Shown here in pieces: positions 9,084 to 16,973 of a DNA stretch of 64,000 nucleotides (its first letter is position 1; every line of letters starts with the position of its first letter). The stretch is from Grimontia kaedaensis (GTDB taxonomy: Bacteria > Pseudomonadota > Gammaproteobacteria > Enterobacterales > Vibrionaceae), in NCBI RefSeq assembly GCF_023746615.1, contig NZ_CP082276.1, forward strand, positions 248,001 through 312,000, read 5' to 3'. A program made the position numbers and the translations under genes. Under the pieces are notes generated by a model, which was not told the origin of the DNA, ran no database searches, and worked only from the letters and a program-made list of their open reading frames with translations.

Positions 9084-9719
9084 TTAAGACAACCAATCCA
9101 AACTGAGCAGTAATCTTGGGGCACTTCCGGGGGCAGGAGAGCGATGAACAATACCGCGGCCTTCATTGCCGACCCAGGCTTCACCTTTTAATATCGCTAC
9201 GGCCCCGGTGGGGATTTCTTTGATACCAGAAGGGGCGACAGATTGCTCTGGTAATTGCCCCGGTGAGCTAGAGCGCTCAACGTCACTCTCATCAATCCAT
9301 TCCGTACCACGACCAGAGTATGTAACCAGCAATCTGGCTGGGACCCGGTCGATATGGAAACGTGGGCACATAGTTGTATCCAATACCTGCAGGCGAATAC
9401 CCAACGCGTCGGGCTCGAAAAGGCATCGATACATTTCGATCACATCTTCCACATCCGCTAACCAGCTTTCTATACCTTTGAGTTCCAACGCCCATTTAGG
9501 CAGAAGTTCCCAGATAGACAGCGAATTTTCGAGTGTGACAAAGCGATTGTACTTCCCTACCCGAGTAGCGAACTGGTCGGCAAACTCTCTGCAATCTGGT
9601 GAAAGCTCGCGTTGCCAGACGGTAAGATTCACGTCTTCCCGGAATATTTCGGTTAGGCATTCTGGGTGGGTATTCTGAACCGTCACTGGCCGGGTGACTG
9701 TTTCGAACTCCGCTATCAT
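9084..9719 (-). CDS. DUF1826 protein, probable Zur-regulated zinc-stress protein
   Basis: A 211-residue soluble protein that fits DUF1826. Possible metal-binding residues appear in CPRFHIDRV, and the C-terminal part has GIVHRSPAP, so a cupin-like metal site is conceivable. The family is known to occur among Zur-controlled genes, often close to COG0523 GTPases, but its biochemical function is not established. Here the link is directly visible: a 23-bp Zur-type palindrome (9747-9769) ends 28 bp upstream of the start codon. Expression during zinc shortage is therefore expected. No COG0523 gene is next to it in this window. Confidence 0.75.
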   Translation of the reverse strand: MIAEFETVTRPVTVQNTHPECLTEIFREDVNLTVWQRELSPDCREFADQFATRVGKYNRFVTLENSLSIWELLPKWALELKGIESWLADVEDVIEMYRCLFEPDALGIRLQVLDTTMCPRFHIDRVPARLLVTYSGRGTEWIDESDVERSSSPGQLPEQSVAPSGIKEIPTGAVAILKGEAWVGNEGRGIVHRSPAPGSAPRLLLSLDWLS

Positions 9720-9746
9720 GGACAGTCTCCAAATTGTCTCGTAATT

Positions 9747-9769
9747 GAAATGTTATAACATAACATTTC
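9747..9769. promoter_or_regulatory. Zur operator
   Basis: Two 10-bp arms, GAAATGTTAT and ATAACATTTC, are perfect inverted repeats with a 3-bp spacer. This matches the established gammaproteobacterial Zur box. It lies between the DUF1826 gene (minus) and the membrane-protein gene at 9932 (plus), nearer to the former. Confidence 0.9.
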
Positions 9770-9931
9770 AGTGTGTGCGACTACATGGAGTATTGCAGAA
9801 AGAAGTTGTTTTGATTCTCTTCGAACTGAAATTCGTTCTTGAAAATGAAGCATCTAGGGAGGAGGCGTCTGATTCAAACTAGATCATTGATTAAAAAAAG
9901 ATATTTACTATGGTGCCAAGGATAGGTAAGC

Positions 9932-10438
9932 ATGACGACTGAATCTTCGACAGAGACCCGAACATGGGATTTTAACAACCGCTTACCGCTTGCATTGAAA
10001 TTGTTCTTTTTGCCATCACTGGCATTCTTTGTGATTTTCTTGATGAATCACGAATTTGAACTGACGTTGTTTTTAGCATCACTACTCGTTTTCATCGTAT
10101 TCTTTTTGTTCTTTGGTTACCTGTTCAGTCATGAGTTGGTGGAAATTAACTCGTCTACACTGGAGCATTCTCATCATCTGCTTGGTGTGACCTACAAAAA
10201 GAGGAAGTACCCACTTGGACACATACATAACTTGCGTGTGTACCCAAGCATGTCAAAGCCGTCTTTTTTTGACCCTCAAGGCCCTTTTTCAGAACAATTG
10301 AGGCTGCATATGCTTGGCGGCTCGGTCGTGTTTGATTATGGCCCTCTATATCGAAGTATTCAGATGTTCAAGGGAATGACAGAGAAGGAGGCGCTAAAGT
10401 GTGTCGCCCAAATGACTGAGTTGCTAAATGAATATTGA
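9932..10438 (+). CDS. Membrane protein of unknown function
   Basis: A 168-residue protein with two adjacent hydrophobic segments (about 20-40 and 45-68) followed by a soluble region of about 100 residues that could be a small PH-like or beta-rich cytoplasmic domain. No family was recognised. The start ATG at 9932 follows GGATAGGTAAGC. The Zur box lies 163 bp upstream; regulation from it is possible but the distance makes it less likely than for the divergent DUF1826 gene. Confidence 0.6.
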   Translation: MTTESSTETRTWDFNNRLPLALKLFFLPSLAFFVIFLMNHEFELTLFLASLLVFIVFFLFFGYLFSHELVEINSSTLEHSHHLLGVTYKKRKYPLGHIHNLRVYPSMSKPSFFDPQGPFSEQLRLHMLGGSVVFDYGPLYRSIQMFKGMTEKEALKCVAQMTELLNEY

Positions 10439-10571
10439 TTGAGAGGTCACTCGCTAAGCAATCTCTTGTTTCTGAAGCCAACTCTGGCTTTTGATACCTT
10501 CGGCGAAAGCTTGAAAGTAGCTCGCTATCTGCGTGTTTCTGGAGAGATGATCTGAAAGGGAGCTAGAGAAC

Positions 10572-10958
10572 ATGGAAAGTTTGGGGCTGATTTATTTTCA
10601 TCTGGTAACGGCAGTGCTGTCATTTTTGCTGGGAACCTATTTGCTTGCCCGCAGAAAAGGTAGCCCCCTGCATAAACGGCTCGGAAAGGTGTATATGCTG
10701 TTAATGATGGCTACGGCCATTTCTACCTTGTTTATCCCGTCGCAGGTGGGGCCTAAGGTGTTCTATCACTTTGGCTACATTCATATTCTCAGTGTTGTCA
10801 CCCTTTACACCATTCCTGAGTCCTTCATGGCGATCAGAAGGGGTAATGTGAAAAAACACCAGCAAAGCATGGTGATTTTGTATGTTTTGGCGCTGCTGGT
10901 GGCGGGTGCATTGGCGTTTACACCAGGAAGGTTACTGCATACTTGGCTGTTTGCTTAG
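10572..10958 (+). CDS. DUF2306-like four-helix membrane protein
   Basis: A 128-residue membrane protein with four helices. It has the pattern of DUF2306 proteins: HLVTAVLSFLLG in helix 1, SPLHKRLGKVYMLLM after it, FGYIHILS in helix 3 and KKHQQSMV before helix 4. The conserved histidines suggest haem or metal coordination, which is inferred and not shown. It stands in its own transcription unit, ending in a bidirectional terminator shared with the convergent OmpV-like gene. Confidence 0.75.
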   Translation: MESLGLIYFHLVTAVLSFLLGTYLLARRKGSPLHKRLGKVYMLLMMATAISTLFIPSQVGPKVFYHFGYIHILSVVTLYTIPESFMAIRRGNVKKHQQSMVILYVLALLVAGALAFTPGRLLHTWLFA

Positions 10959-10974
10959 TTGCGTTGAGTAATAA

Positions 10975-11000
10975 AAGAGGCTGCTTGGCAGCCTTTTTTA
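10975..11000. terminator. Bidirectional terminator
   Basis: GGCTGC-TTG-GCAGCC (10979-10993) is followed by TTTTTT on the plus strand and by a T-rich stretch on the minus strand. It serves the convergent genes ending at 10958 and 11004. Confidence 0.88.
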
Positions 11001-11003
11001 TTA

Positions 11004-11732
11004 TCAAAATTTATAGACAGCTCCAAGGCTGAACTCCCAACCTAAATCGTTTTGTGCAAGGCGGCTGTCACTGTCATGGTGCTCAAGTGCAACTTGAGAA
11101 ATGGCCAACCAGCTTTCAGAAAGATCGTAAAGGGCGATAACACCGCCTTTGTACACCCAGGTTTCGTCAGCGTTGAATTCGGCTAAGCCAGATGCAGAAG
11201 ACTCCTGAGCTGAGATGGAATACAGATGTTGGGAAAGCTTCTCGTCGCGATAATTCAGTTCCACGTAGGGTGACAAGACAAAGTCAGCGATGGGCGTGTC
11301 AAACGCTCGGCCGAGATGAAGTTGGATTTCGTAGCCGTTGTGCTCGTCGGTGACATCATGAAGATAAGTGAGGCGCGCACCCACAGTACCCAGTGTAATG
11401 CCAAGCTCACCGTTGCCATCTCGGTTATTTATCCCTGAAGGGATGTTGTCGAAATCGTTAGAAACCTCTGCAAAGCGAAGGTTACCGGAAAGGCCAATAA
11501 ACGGGATCGGGTTGTAAGTGAAAAGGCTGCCATCAATAAAACCATGCTCACTGTTATAGAACACGTATGGCTCAGCCCCGACTTTTGTGCCTTGATTTGA
11601 AAAGACCGATTCCCCAACAGTCAGTCCGGCACCGACAAAACCAAAATCCTTGTATTTATCCTGTGCTAATGCCGGCGTCGCGATGACAGACAGCAACAGA
11701 GGGGACAGAATTGATATGACGCATTTTCTCAT
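11004..11732 (-). CDS. MipA/OmpV-family outer-membrane protein
   Basis: A 242-residue protein with a signal peptide cleaved after about residue 23 (ATPALAQD). The rest alternates polar and hydrophobic residues as in a beta-barrel and ends with the C-terminal aromatic GAVYKF typical of outer-membrane barrels. It matches the MipA/OmpV family, whose members include V. cholerae OmpV and the MltA-interacting scaffold MipA. The precise role is not determined by the family. Transcription ends at the terminator 10975-11000. Confidence 0.85.
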   Translation of the reverse strand: MRKCVISILSPLLLSVIATPALAQDKYKDFGFVGAGLTVGESVFSNQGTKVGAEPYVFYNSEHGFIDGSLFTYNPIPFIGLSGNLRFAEVSNDFDNIPSGINNRDGNGELGITLGTVGARLTYLHDVTDEHNGYEIQLHLGRAFDTPIADFVLSPYVELNYRDEKLSQHLYSISAQESSASGLAEFNADETWVYKGGVIALYDLSESWLAISQVALEHHDSDSRLAQNDLGWEFSLGAVYKF

Positions 11733-11793
11733 GATAGCTCTCCTTTCTATGAAAAAGAAGAACTGTAATGGAGGAGGTTTCTTTCAGCAGACT

Positions 11794-13176
11794 TTAGCTT
11801 TGCCGGTTACCTTTGATGAGACCTTCGATGGTCTCAGTCACCTGTTTGAGTTTCAGGCTCTGCTCTTTGTAACTCATCGAGACTTCTGAGGTTTCATTGG
11901 CAATCTGGTGGTTGTTGTTGACGATTCCTGTCATGGACTCCATGGCAGAATTCACCTGAATAAGGCCTTTCATTTGCTGGTTGAACGCCTGACTAAAGGA
12001 ATCAATTTCCTGCGCCAACCCTTCAATTTTGTTGGAGATATTCGAAAAACTGACCTGGGTTTGTTCCGAAAGCGCCTTACTTTCCTTCACCCGCAATTCT
12101 GTGTCTTGCACTATCTTGCCAACGGTGACCATTGAGTCTTTCAGCAGCTTATCGATATCTTGCGATGCTTGACCCGACATTAAGGCCAACTGGCCCACTT
12201 CCTGAGCCACAATGGCGAACCCGCGTCCGTGCTCACCTGCACGCTCGGCTTCTATAGAAGCATTGAGTGACAGCAGCTTGGTTTGGAAAACAATGTCATG
12301 AATGACCTTGGTGTAGTCAGAGATCTTTCTAATGATCTCGTTTATCTCCTGCAACTGCTTGTTGGAGTTTTCAATCAGCACGACCGAATGCGCCATCTTG
12401 TCCATGTTCTTACTGCCGTCAGAGCTGAGCACTAACGTACCTTTGGACACATCCAGACAGGTCAGGACGTTTTCATTGGTGCGCTCCACCATCTCCCGGA
12501 TTTCTGACATGGCAGATACATTGGAATCCAGCGCGCTTCGCTGTTTCTCAACCCCGTTGGCAATGTCTTTCGCGCCTTGTAGAACAAGCCGGGAATTTTC
12601 CTGAGCAGCTTCAGACACATAGGCGAGGTCTTTGGTAATTGAAATGAGCGGCTTAGAAAGTCGCATTGAAACGAAATAGATGATTAAGCAAAGCAGAATG
12701 ATGATGCTGACAAAGCAAAACAGCACCACTTGCAGATTCCTTTGCAGTGCCGCCGTTGAAGCCTTCTCGTTGTAGGTAATATTCAGCACACCGAGCAAAG
12801 TCCCATCAGGAGCGAGGATTTCTTCCGAATACTTCAATGCTCCTTCACTGGCTTCCTTGGGGGCGGTTTCTGTGTAAGGCACCCCAAGGCTGTCCATAAA
12901 TTGGATATGATCAATATCCTTATCTTTCATTCCAACTTGAACAAACTCCTCCAACGCAGACAAGTCATAATTCATGATGTATGTCTTGCTGGATTGATTC
13001 AGAAAGTTGGCCAATGACTGCACTTTCCCTTTTTGTATTTGGGATAACTCTTGAGCAGTCATGTGGTGGAAGAACACAGCCGCCAATACCAGCAATGCGG
13101 TGATACTCCCGATCAAGGGAACAAGAATCCGGTACTTAAGCGACAACCCTTTAAAAAACGACATCCACTTATTCAT
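11794..13176 (-). CDS. Methyl-accepting chemotaxis protein
   Basis: A 460-residue chemoreceptor. Membrane segments lie at about 18-37 and 149-169 and flank a short periplasmic domain of about 110 residues. The signalling domain follows, with the highly conserved hairpin tip around residues 304-325 (SLNASIEAERAGEHGRGFA). The start codon lies 4 bp downstream of the stop of the substrate-binding-protein gene 13181-14326, so the two are co-transcribed. The small sensor domain and this pairing suggest that it detects a ligand-loaded periplasmic binding protein, as Tar and Trg do. No CheA/CheW genes are in the window. Confidence 0.93.
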   Translation of the reverse strand: MNKWMSFFKGLSLKYRILVPLIGSITALLVLAAVFFHHMTAQELSQIQKGKVQSLANFLNQSSKTYIMNYDLSALEEFVQVGMKDKDIDHIQFMDSLGVPYTETAPKEASEGALKYSEEILAPDGTLLGVLNITYNEKASTAALQRNLQVVLFCFVSIIILLCLIIYFVSMRLSKPLISITKDLAYVSEAAQENSRLVLQGAKDIANGVEKQRSALDSNVSAMSEIREMVERTNENVLTCLDVSKGTLVLSSDGSKNMDKMAHSVVLIENSNKQLQEINEIIRKISDYTKVIHDIVFQTKLLSLNASIEAERAGEHGRGFAIVAQEVGQLALMSGQASQDIDKLLKDSMVTVGKIVQDTELRVKESKALSEQTQVSFSNISNKIEGLAQEIDSFSQAFNQQMKGLIQVNSAMESMTGIVNNNHQIANETSEVSMSYKEQSLKLKQVTETIEGLIKGNRQS

Positions 13177-13180
13177 GGCT

Positions 13181-14326
13181 TCACTTCATGCTGCTGACTG
13201 GTATCGCTTTGCCATTCTCGATTTTCGTCAGGTATACATCGTCCAGGCCCTGTCTATCAGACTTACTGAAGTTCACGTAAAGGCCACCAAAGTTCTTGTT
13301 GCTGATGCTCTCCATCGCACTGACAAAGTTTGAACGGGTGAGTGACTGACCTGCCTGCTGTAAGGCTTCAACAATCACCATGGCATTCAAATAGCCTTCC
13401 AGTTGGGTGTAGTAAGGGTTTTCAATACCTTGGGCGGCGAGATCTTTTTTGAAGTCTTCAATAATGCGAAGGTCACTTTCATCTGGGTTAGGCATGACCT
13501 GGGAGATGTAACTGCCGTTGCCATCAGCACCTAATTCTGCAATCAGCTTTTTAGTGCCCACAAAAGAGATATTGGCGAACTTAGCGCCAAAGCCTTTCTG
13601 ATTTGCCAGTTTGATGAAGGCACCACAAGCTTTATAGGCGCCGACCAAAATCACGGCATCCGGATTTTTGCTCATAATGCTGTTCAGCCCTTGCTCTACA
13701 TCTAATGTATTTCGTGTGTATCTGCCTTCCGCATGGATTTTGAGGCCACGTTTCCTGAGGGCGCGCTGCACGCCCGCTTTACCTGCTGCGCCATAGCCGT
13801 CGTCTTGAATAAACACGGCAATTTTCTTGTATCCCAAATCATTGATGAAATGGTTAACCAGCTTTTCGGTTTCATTGAAGTAGCTGGCGCGGATATTAAA
13901 AATATTCGGATTGGTAGGGGTGCGAAGAAACTCTGCGCCGGTGAAAGGGCCGATATAAGGGACTTTTGCACGGTTCACTTCGGGAACGACGGCTTTTGAA
14001 GTTGGTGTGCCAACGAAACTGACGAGGGCAAAGACTTTGTCAGTATAAATCAGCCTCTTCGCATTCTTGGCTGCGCGATCCGGTTCGTAACCGTCATCAA
14101 GGGAAATGACTTTGATCTGCCTGCCATGAACGCCGCCTCCCCGGTTAATTTTCTCAAAGTAGGCGAGGGTACCCGCTTTCACCCCTGTGCCCAAACCCGA
14201 GGCTGGGCCGGAAAGGGCATTACTCATGCCGAATGTTATGGTGGTGTCCGTGACGCCGACTTCAGCAAAAACGGAATATGGTAGCGCGAGAAAGGATACC
14301 ATTATCCAGCGTGAGAATTTCATCAC
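13181..14326 (-). CDS. Periplasmic binding protein, branched-chain-amino-acid type
   Basis: A 381-residue exported protein with a signal peptide ending near SVFAEVG. It belongs to the type I periplasmic binding fold (LivJ/Peripla_BP_6), with the typical opening ITFGMSNALSGPASGLG and KAGTLAYFEKINRGGG. Such proteins bind amino acids, amides, urea or aromatic compounds. No ABC permease or ATPase genes are near; instead a chemoreceptor gene follows after 4 bp. The likely job is sensing for chemotaxis and not transport. The ligand cannot be deduced. Confidence 0.88.
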   Translation of the reverse strand: MMKFSRWIMVSFLALPYSVFAEVGVTDTTITFGMSNALSGPASGLGTGVKAGTLAYFEKINRGGGVHGRQIKVISLDDGYEPDRAAKNAKRLIYTDKVFALVSFVGTPTSKAVVPEVNRAKVPYIGPFTGAEFLRTPTNPNIFNIRASYFNETEKLVNHFINDLGYKKIAVFIQDDGYGAAGKAGVQRALRKRGLKIHAEGRYTRNTLDVEQGLNSIMSKNPDAVILVGAYKACGAFIKLANQKGFGAKFANISFVGTKKLIAELGADGNGSYISQVMPNPDESDLRIIEDFKKDLAAQGIENPYYTQLEGYLNAMVIVEALQQAGQSLTRSNFVSAMESISNKNFGGLYVNFSKSDRQGLDDVYLTKIENGKAIPVSSMK

Positions 14327-14420
14327 AAAGTCCCTTACTAACTATTTGGTTATTAGTGAGTATAGGAAACATAGTTAATGTTTCATTACTGAGAATTTAT
14401 GATGTCAAAATCAGGACTGG

Positions 14421-14915
14421 TTACAGGCAGGGATATTCGTAAAGCGCGGCATCGAAGCCTTCGACTTCACGACGATCAATGAAATAAAAACCGAACGATT
14501 CGTAGAAATTGCGAAGCCTTGGTCTGTCACCATGGCAATCACAGCGCAGCCAATGTCTTCCCTCCGACTTAACTAACTCCACCATAGCCTGTAAAACGCG
14601 ATGACCAATACCACGGGTGATAAAGGCATCACCAATGACTAGTTTGTGAAAAAACAAAGAGTCATTAGCATTGATTTGAGGCCAGAAAAGAGCATCCATT
14701 TCTAGGATGAAGACACCGCCGATAATCTGGTCGTCTTCTTTGACCAGGTACAGGCTGCCATCGCCGTATGCTTTTTGCAGTGCAGATACCGAGACTTCTT
14801 CTCGTTCCCAAAGTGGGATTCCCGCGCTTTTGAGTCTTTCAATGGCTTCGAAAAGAAACCCTTCAATTGTCCGCCAATCGTCAGGATGGGTAGATTTTGT
14901 CAGTGATATCGGCAT
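14421..14915 (-). CDS. GNAT-family N-acetyltransferase
   Basis: A 164-residue GNAT protein. The acetyl-CoA-binding region is around residues 95-120 (LVIGDAFITRGIGHRVLQAM), and the C-terminal fold shows RNFYESFGF, the usual last helix and strand. The substrate is unknown; similar proteins acetylate small amines, antibiotics or proteins. It lies 33 bp downstream of a 65-residue ORF, with which it may form an operon. Confidence 0.85.
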   Translation of the reverse strand: MPISLTKSTHPDDWRTIEGFLFEAIERLKSAGIPLWEREEVSVSALQKAYGDGSLYLVKEDDQIIGGVFILEMDALFWPQINANDSLFFHKLVIGDAFITRGIGHRVLQAMVELVKSEGRHWLRCDCHGDRPRLRNFYESFGFYFIDRREVEGFDAALYEYPCL

Positions 14916-14948
14916 AGATCCCAGTGTTCTGCGACCGCGGCGTTCAGT

Positions 14949-15146
14949 TTAGACCTCTGACGTTTCTGACAGGGACTTTTTCAGCGAGCGGGCTTTGTTA
15001 AGTTCAATTTTATAGGCAGCCAACAGGGTGGAAAGATCACTCACTTTCACCGTGCAATTGCCCTCGTTGTCCATCGAGTTTAGAACGTCGTCGTTAAGTC
15101 TGGCGAGTGCATCACGCGTCGCCGGAGTATCAGTTATAATAGGCAT
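14949..15146 (-). CDS. Small hypothetical protein
   Basis: A 65-residue acidic, probably helical cytoplasmic protein with no recognised domain. The start ATG at 15146 and the short distance to the GNAT gene suggest co-transcription. It could be a chance ORF, but its codon use looks normal and no other frame is better. Confidence 0.5.
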   Translation of the reverse strand: MPIITDTPATRDALARLNDDVLNSMDNEGNCTVKVSDLSTLLAAYKIELNKARSLKKSLSETSEV

Positions 15147-15458
15147 CGTTATTGACTTTTTTGTTATTAATGTTGGGCTATTTAATCAGAAAGCGACTCA
15201 AGGAAACAATCTGGTTTTGAAACGGATTGTTTCAGTCAATCGAAGTGTAGCGCTTGGTGTCATAAATGGCAGGGTTGGTACAAAAATCAACCAGAAAATT
15301 AGACTTGTCACCCAATTGTAATGAAATTAGCCGCTTAAAGTTACTCAAAGCGGCCATGCATTAAATTGTGAGGATGTCATTTCAAGCGTGGAAAGTGCGT
15401 GTTATTTGCCTTCCAAGAGTAGTGAAGTTTTGCGATCAACGTCGAATAACGTGGCTGC
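15147..15458. other. Intergenic region with hairpins
   Basis: No gene is supported. Two inverted repeats are visible: GAAACAATC/GATTGTTTC at 15203-15233, and GCCGCTT/AAGCGGC at about 15330-15354. The second may end minus-strand transcription of the lipocalin gene, although its T-run is poor. Confidence 0.4.
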
Positions 15459-15977
15459 CTATTCGCTGCGCACAGGGTATATCAGCGCCTCAGTATTAAA
15501 ACCACGGGATTTGGCAGCTTCGATGAATTTCTGCATTACCTCTTCCGGCACTTCAGGCGTTCTCGCCAGAAGCCACAGATAGTCTTTGTTGTAACCAGAG
15601 ACGAAGGCGTAGTCGTAGTTTTCACCTAATCCAAACACCACGTAAGACGAGTAAAAAGGGCCAAAGAAGGAGACCTTCAAATGAGCGACATCACGTTCGC
15701 CGACGAAGTAGGCTCGGCCTAACGCTTCACTCCATTCTTTGTCTTCATCGTTGTAACCGCGGTTAACAACGTTTATCCCGCCATCGTCGCGTGGTGTGTA
15801 CTCCGCGGAAACCAAAGAAAGACCGCGTTCGAATGAGTGGTCGAGTCTTGCTATTTCGTACCATTTTCCGAGGTAGCGTTGTTCATCAAATCCAGTAATA
15901 GGCTCAACACCTTCAGGAACGGATTGGCAGGCGGTCAGGCCAAAAAGAGAGGCCGCAATCAACAGCGCTTTAAACAT
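15459..15977 (-). CDS. blc: Outer-membrane lipocalin (Blc type)
   Basis: A 172-residue lipoprotein with lipobox LTAC (Cys17) and the lipocalin signature GKWYEIARLDHSFERGL at about residues 36-52. It contains the further family blocks NRGYND and YAFVSGYNKDYLWLLARTP. Bacterial lipocalins of the Blc family sit in the outer membrane and bind lysophospholipids or fatty acids under envelope stress. It is 68 bp downstream of an SGNH esterase gene on the same strand, so a shared transcript dealing with lipids is possible. Confidence 0.93.
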   Translation of the reverse strand: MFKALLIAASLFGLTACQSVPEGVEPITGFDEQRYLGKWYEIARLDHSFERGLSLVSAEYTPRDDGGINVVNRGYNDEDKEWSEALGRAYFVGERDVAHLKVSFFGPFYSSYVVFGLGENYDYAFVSGYNKDYLWLLARTPEVPEEVMQKFIEAAKSRGFNTEALIYPVRSE

Positions 15978-16045
15978 AAATCGTGTCTTCTTTTTAATTG
16001 TTGGACAGTATGGCTTGATACGATGCCAAAATCCTAGTGGCTCAT

Positions 16046-16681
16046 TTAGCGAAGAATTTTCGCCAGCGCATCAGCTAATGCCGCATGACCTGCTTCATCA
16101 AGATGGAGGCCATCAATCGGTGATGCCTCACAGACGGTTGTTGCTTCGAAGAAATCGCAGCCTTCTTCCTTTGCCACTGCACGGAAAAAGTTCGCAAGCT
16201 CAAGAGACTTCTGCCGACCATCACGAAAACCTGAAGCCCAGTTGTTGGCGTCGTGCATTGGCGCAGGCGAAACAATCAAAATACGCGGTGTCGGGTGACC
16301 TGCGTTGTCACACTGTTTGACCTGACCAATTAGCTTGCGAATACCTTCTGCGATCCAGGCAGGCTCTGAAGGATACTGGGATTTCAAATCATTGGTACCA
16401 AGTGTAATCACCACGCAATCCAGTGGGCGGTGGGTGAGCAGTATCATGGGCAGAGCAGCGCTTCCATCACGGTAAGGTTTCATTGGGTCATTCCACACAG
16501 TGGTTCGTCCATTGAGCCCTTCCTCAATAATCACAAATCTGTTTTGTGTATTGTCATCTTTGTCACTATTGAGCGCGTTTTGAAGGCGCGATGTCCAGCG
16601 AACGCCTTCGCCCCAACGCGATCCATTTGAGGGGTTGTAACCCCAAGTATTTGAATCACCGAAACATAAAATCCGTGGCAT
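16046..16681 (-). CDS. SGNH/GDSL-family esterase
   Basis: A 211-residue hydrolase from the ATG at 16681, which has an AAGGGA ribosome site; a TTG at 16702 in frame is less likely. All SGNH blocks are visible: FGDSNTWG (nucleophile Ser), NGRTT (Gly/Arg block), LGTNDLK (Asn) and DGLHLDEAGH (Asp/His). It resembles the cytoplasmic arylesterase/acyltransferase group (MsAcT-like), not the periplasmic TesA, since no signal peptide is present. The physiological ester is unknown. It lies upstream of the lipocalin gene on the same strand. Confidence 0.88.
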   Translation of the reverse strand: MPRILCFGDSNTWGYNPSNGSRWGEGVRWTSRLQNALNSDKDDNTQNRFVIIEEGLNGRTTVWNDPMKPYRDGSAALPMILLTHRPLDCVVITLGTNDLKSQYPSEPAWIAEGIRKLIGQVKQCDNAGHPTPRILIVSPAPMHDANNWASGFRDGRQKSLELANFFRAVAKEEGCDFFEATTVCEASPIDGLHLDEAGHAALADALAKILR

Positions 16682-16846
16682 GGAATTATCCCTTTTTCTC
16701 AAGTGCTTCCATTTTACGATGATTAGCGGAATTCGTCGTCAGTTGACTGTGATGAATTGACGCTTTTCATTTTTACCGTGTCGCGTGTTGAACCGCTTGG
16801 ATTGCTAAAACGGCTCAGTTTGGGCAGAAGGGATGAGGCTAATCCA

Positions 16847-16906
16847 TCATCCGTTCTAGAAAGTGCTTTGAAACAAAGTGCGAAGCATCCAATCAACGGA
16901 CGATGA
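16847..16906 (+). promoter_or_regulatory. Possible structured leader of the demethylation cluster
   Basis: The arms TCATCCGTT (16847-16855) and AACGGACGATGA (16895-16906) can pair and enclose a small hairpin (CTTTG-AAA-CAAAG). It lies about 70 bp upstream of the first catabolic gene. It does not show the conserved blocks of the glycine riboswitch. It may be an unassigned leader structure or chance. Confidence 0.3.
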
Positions 16907-16973
16907 GGGACCTGCATAAGGGACGTCAGAGTTTTAGGTACATAGGTTACCGAATGCAAGGAGTTCAGATGCA

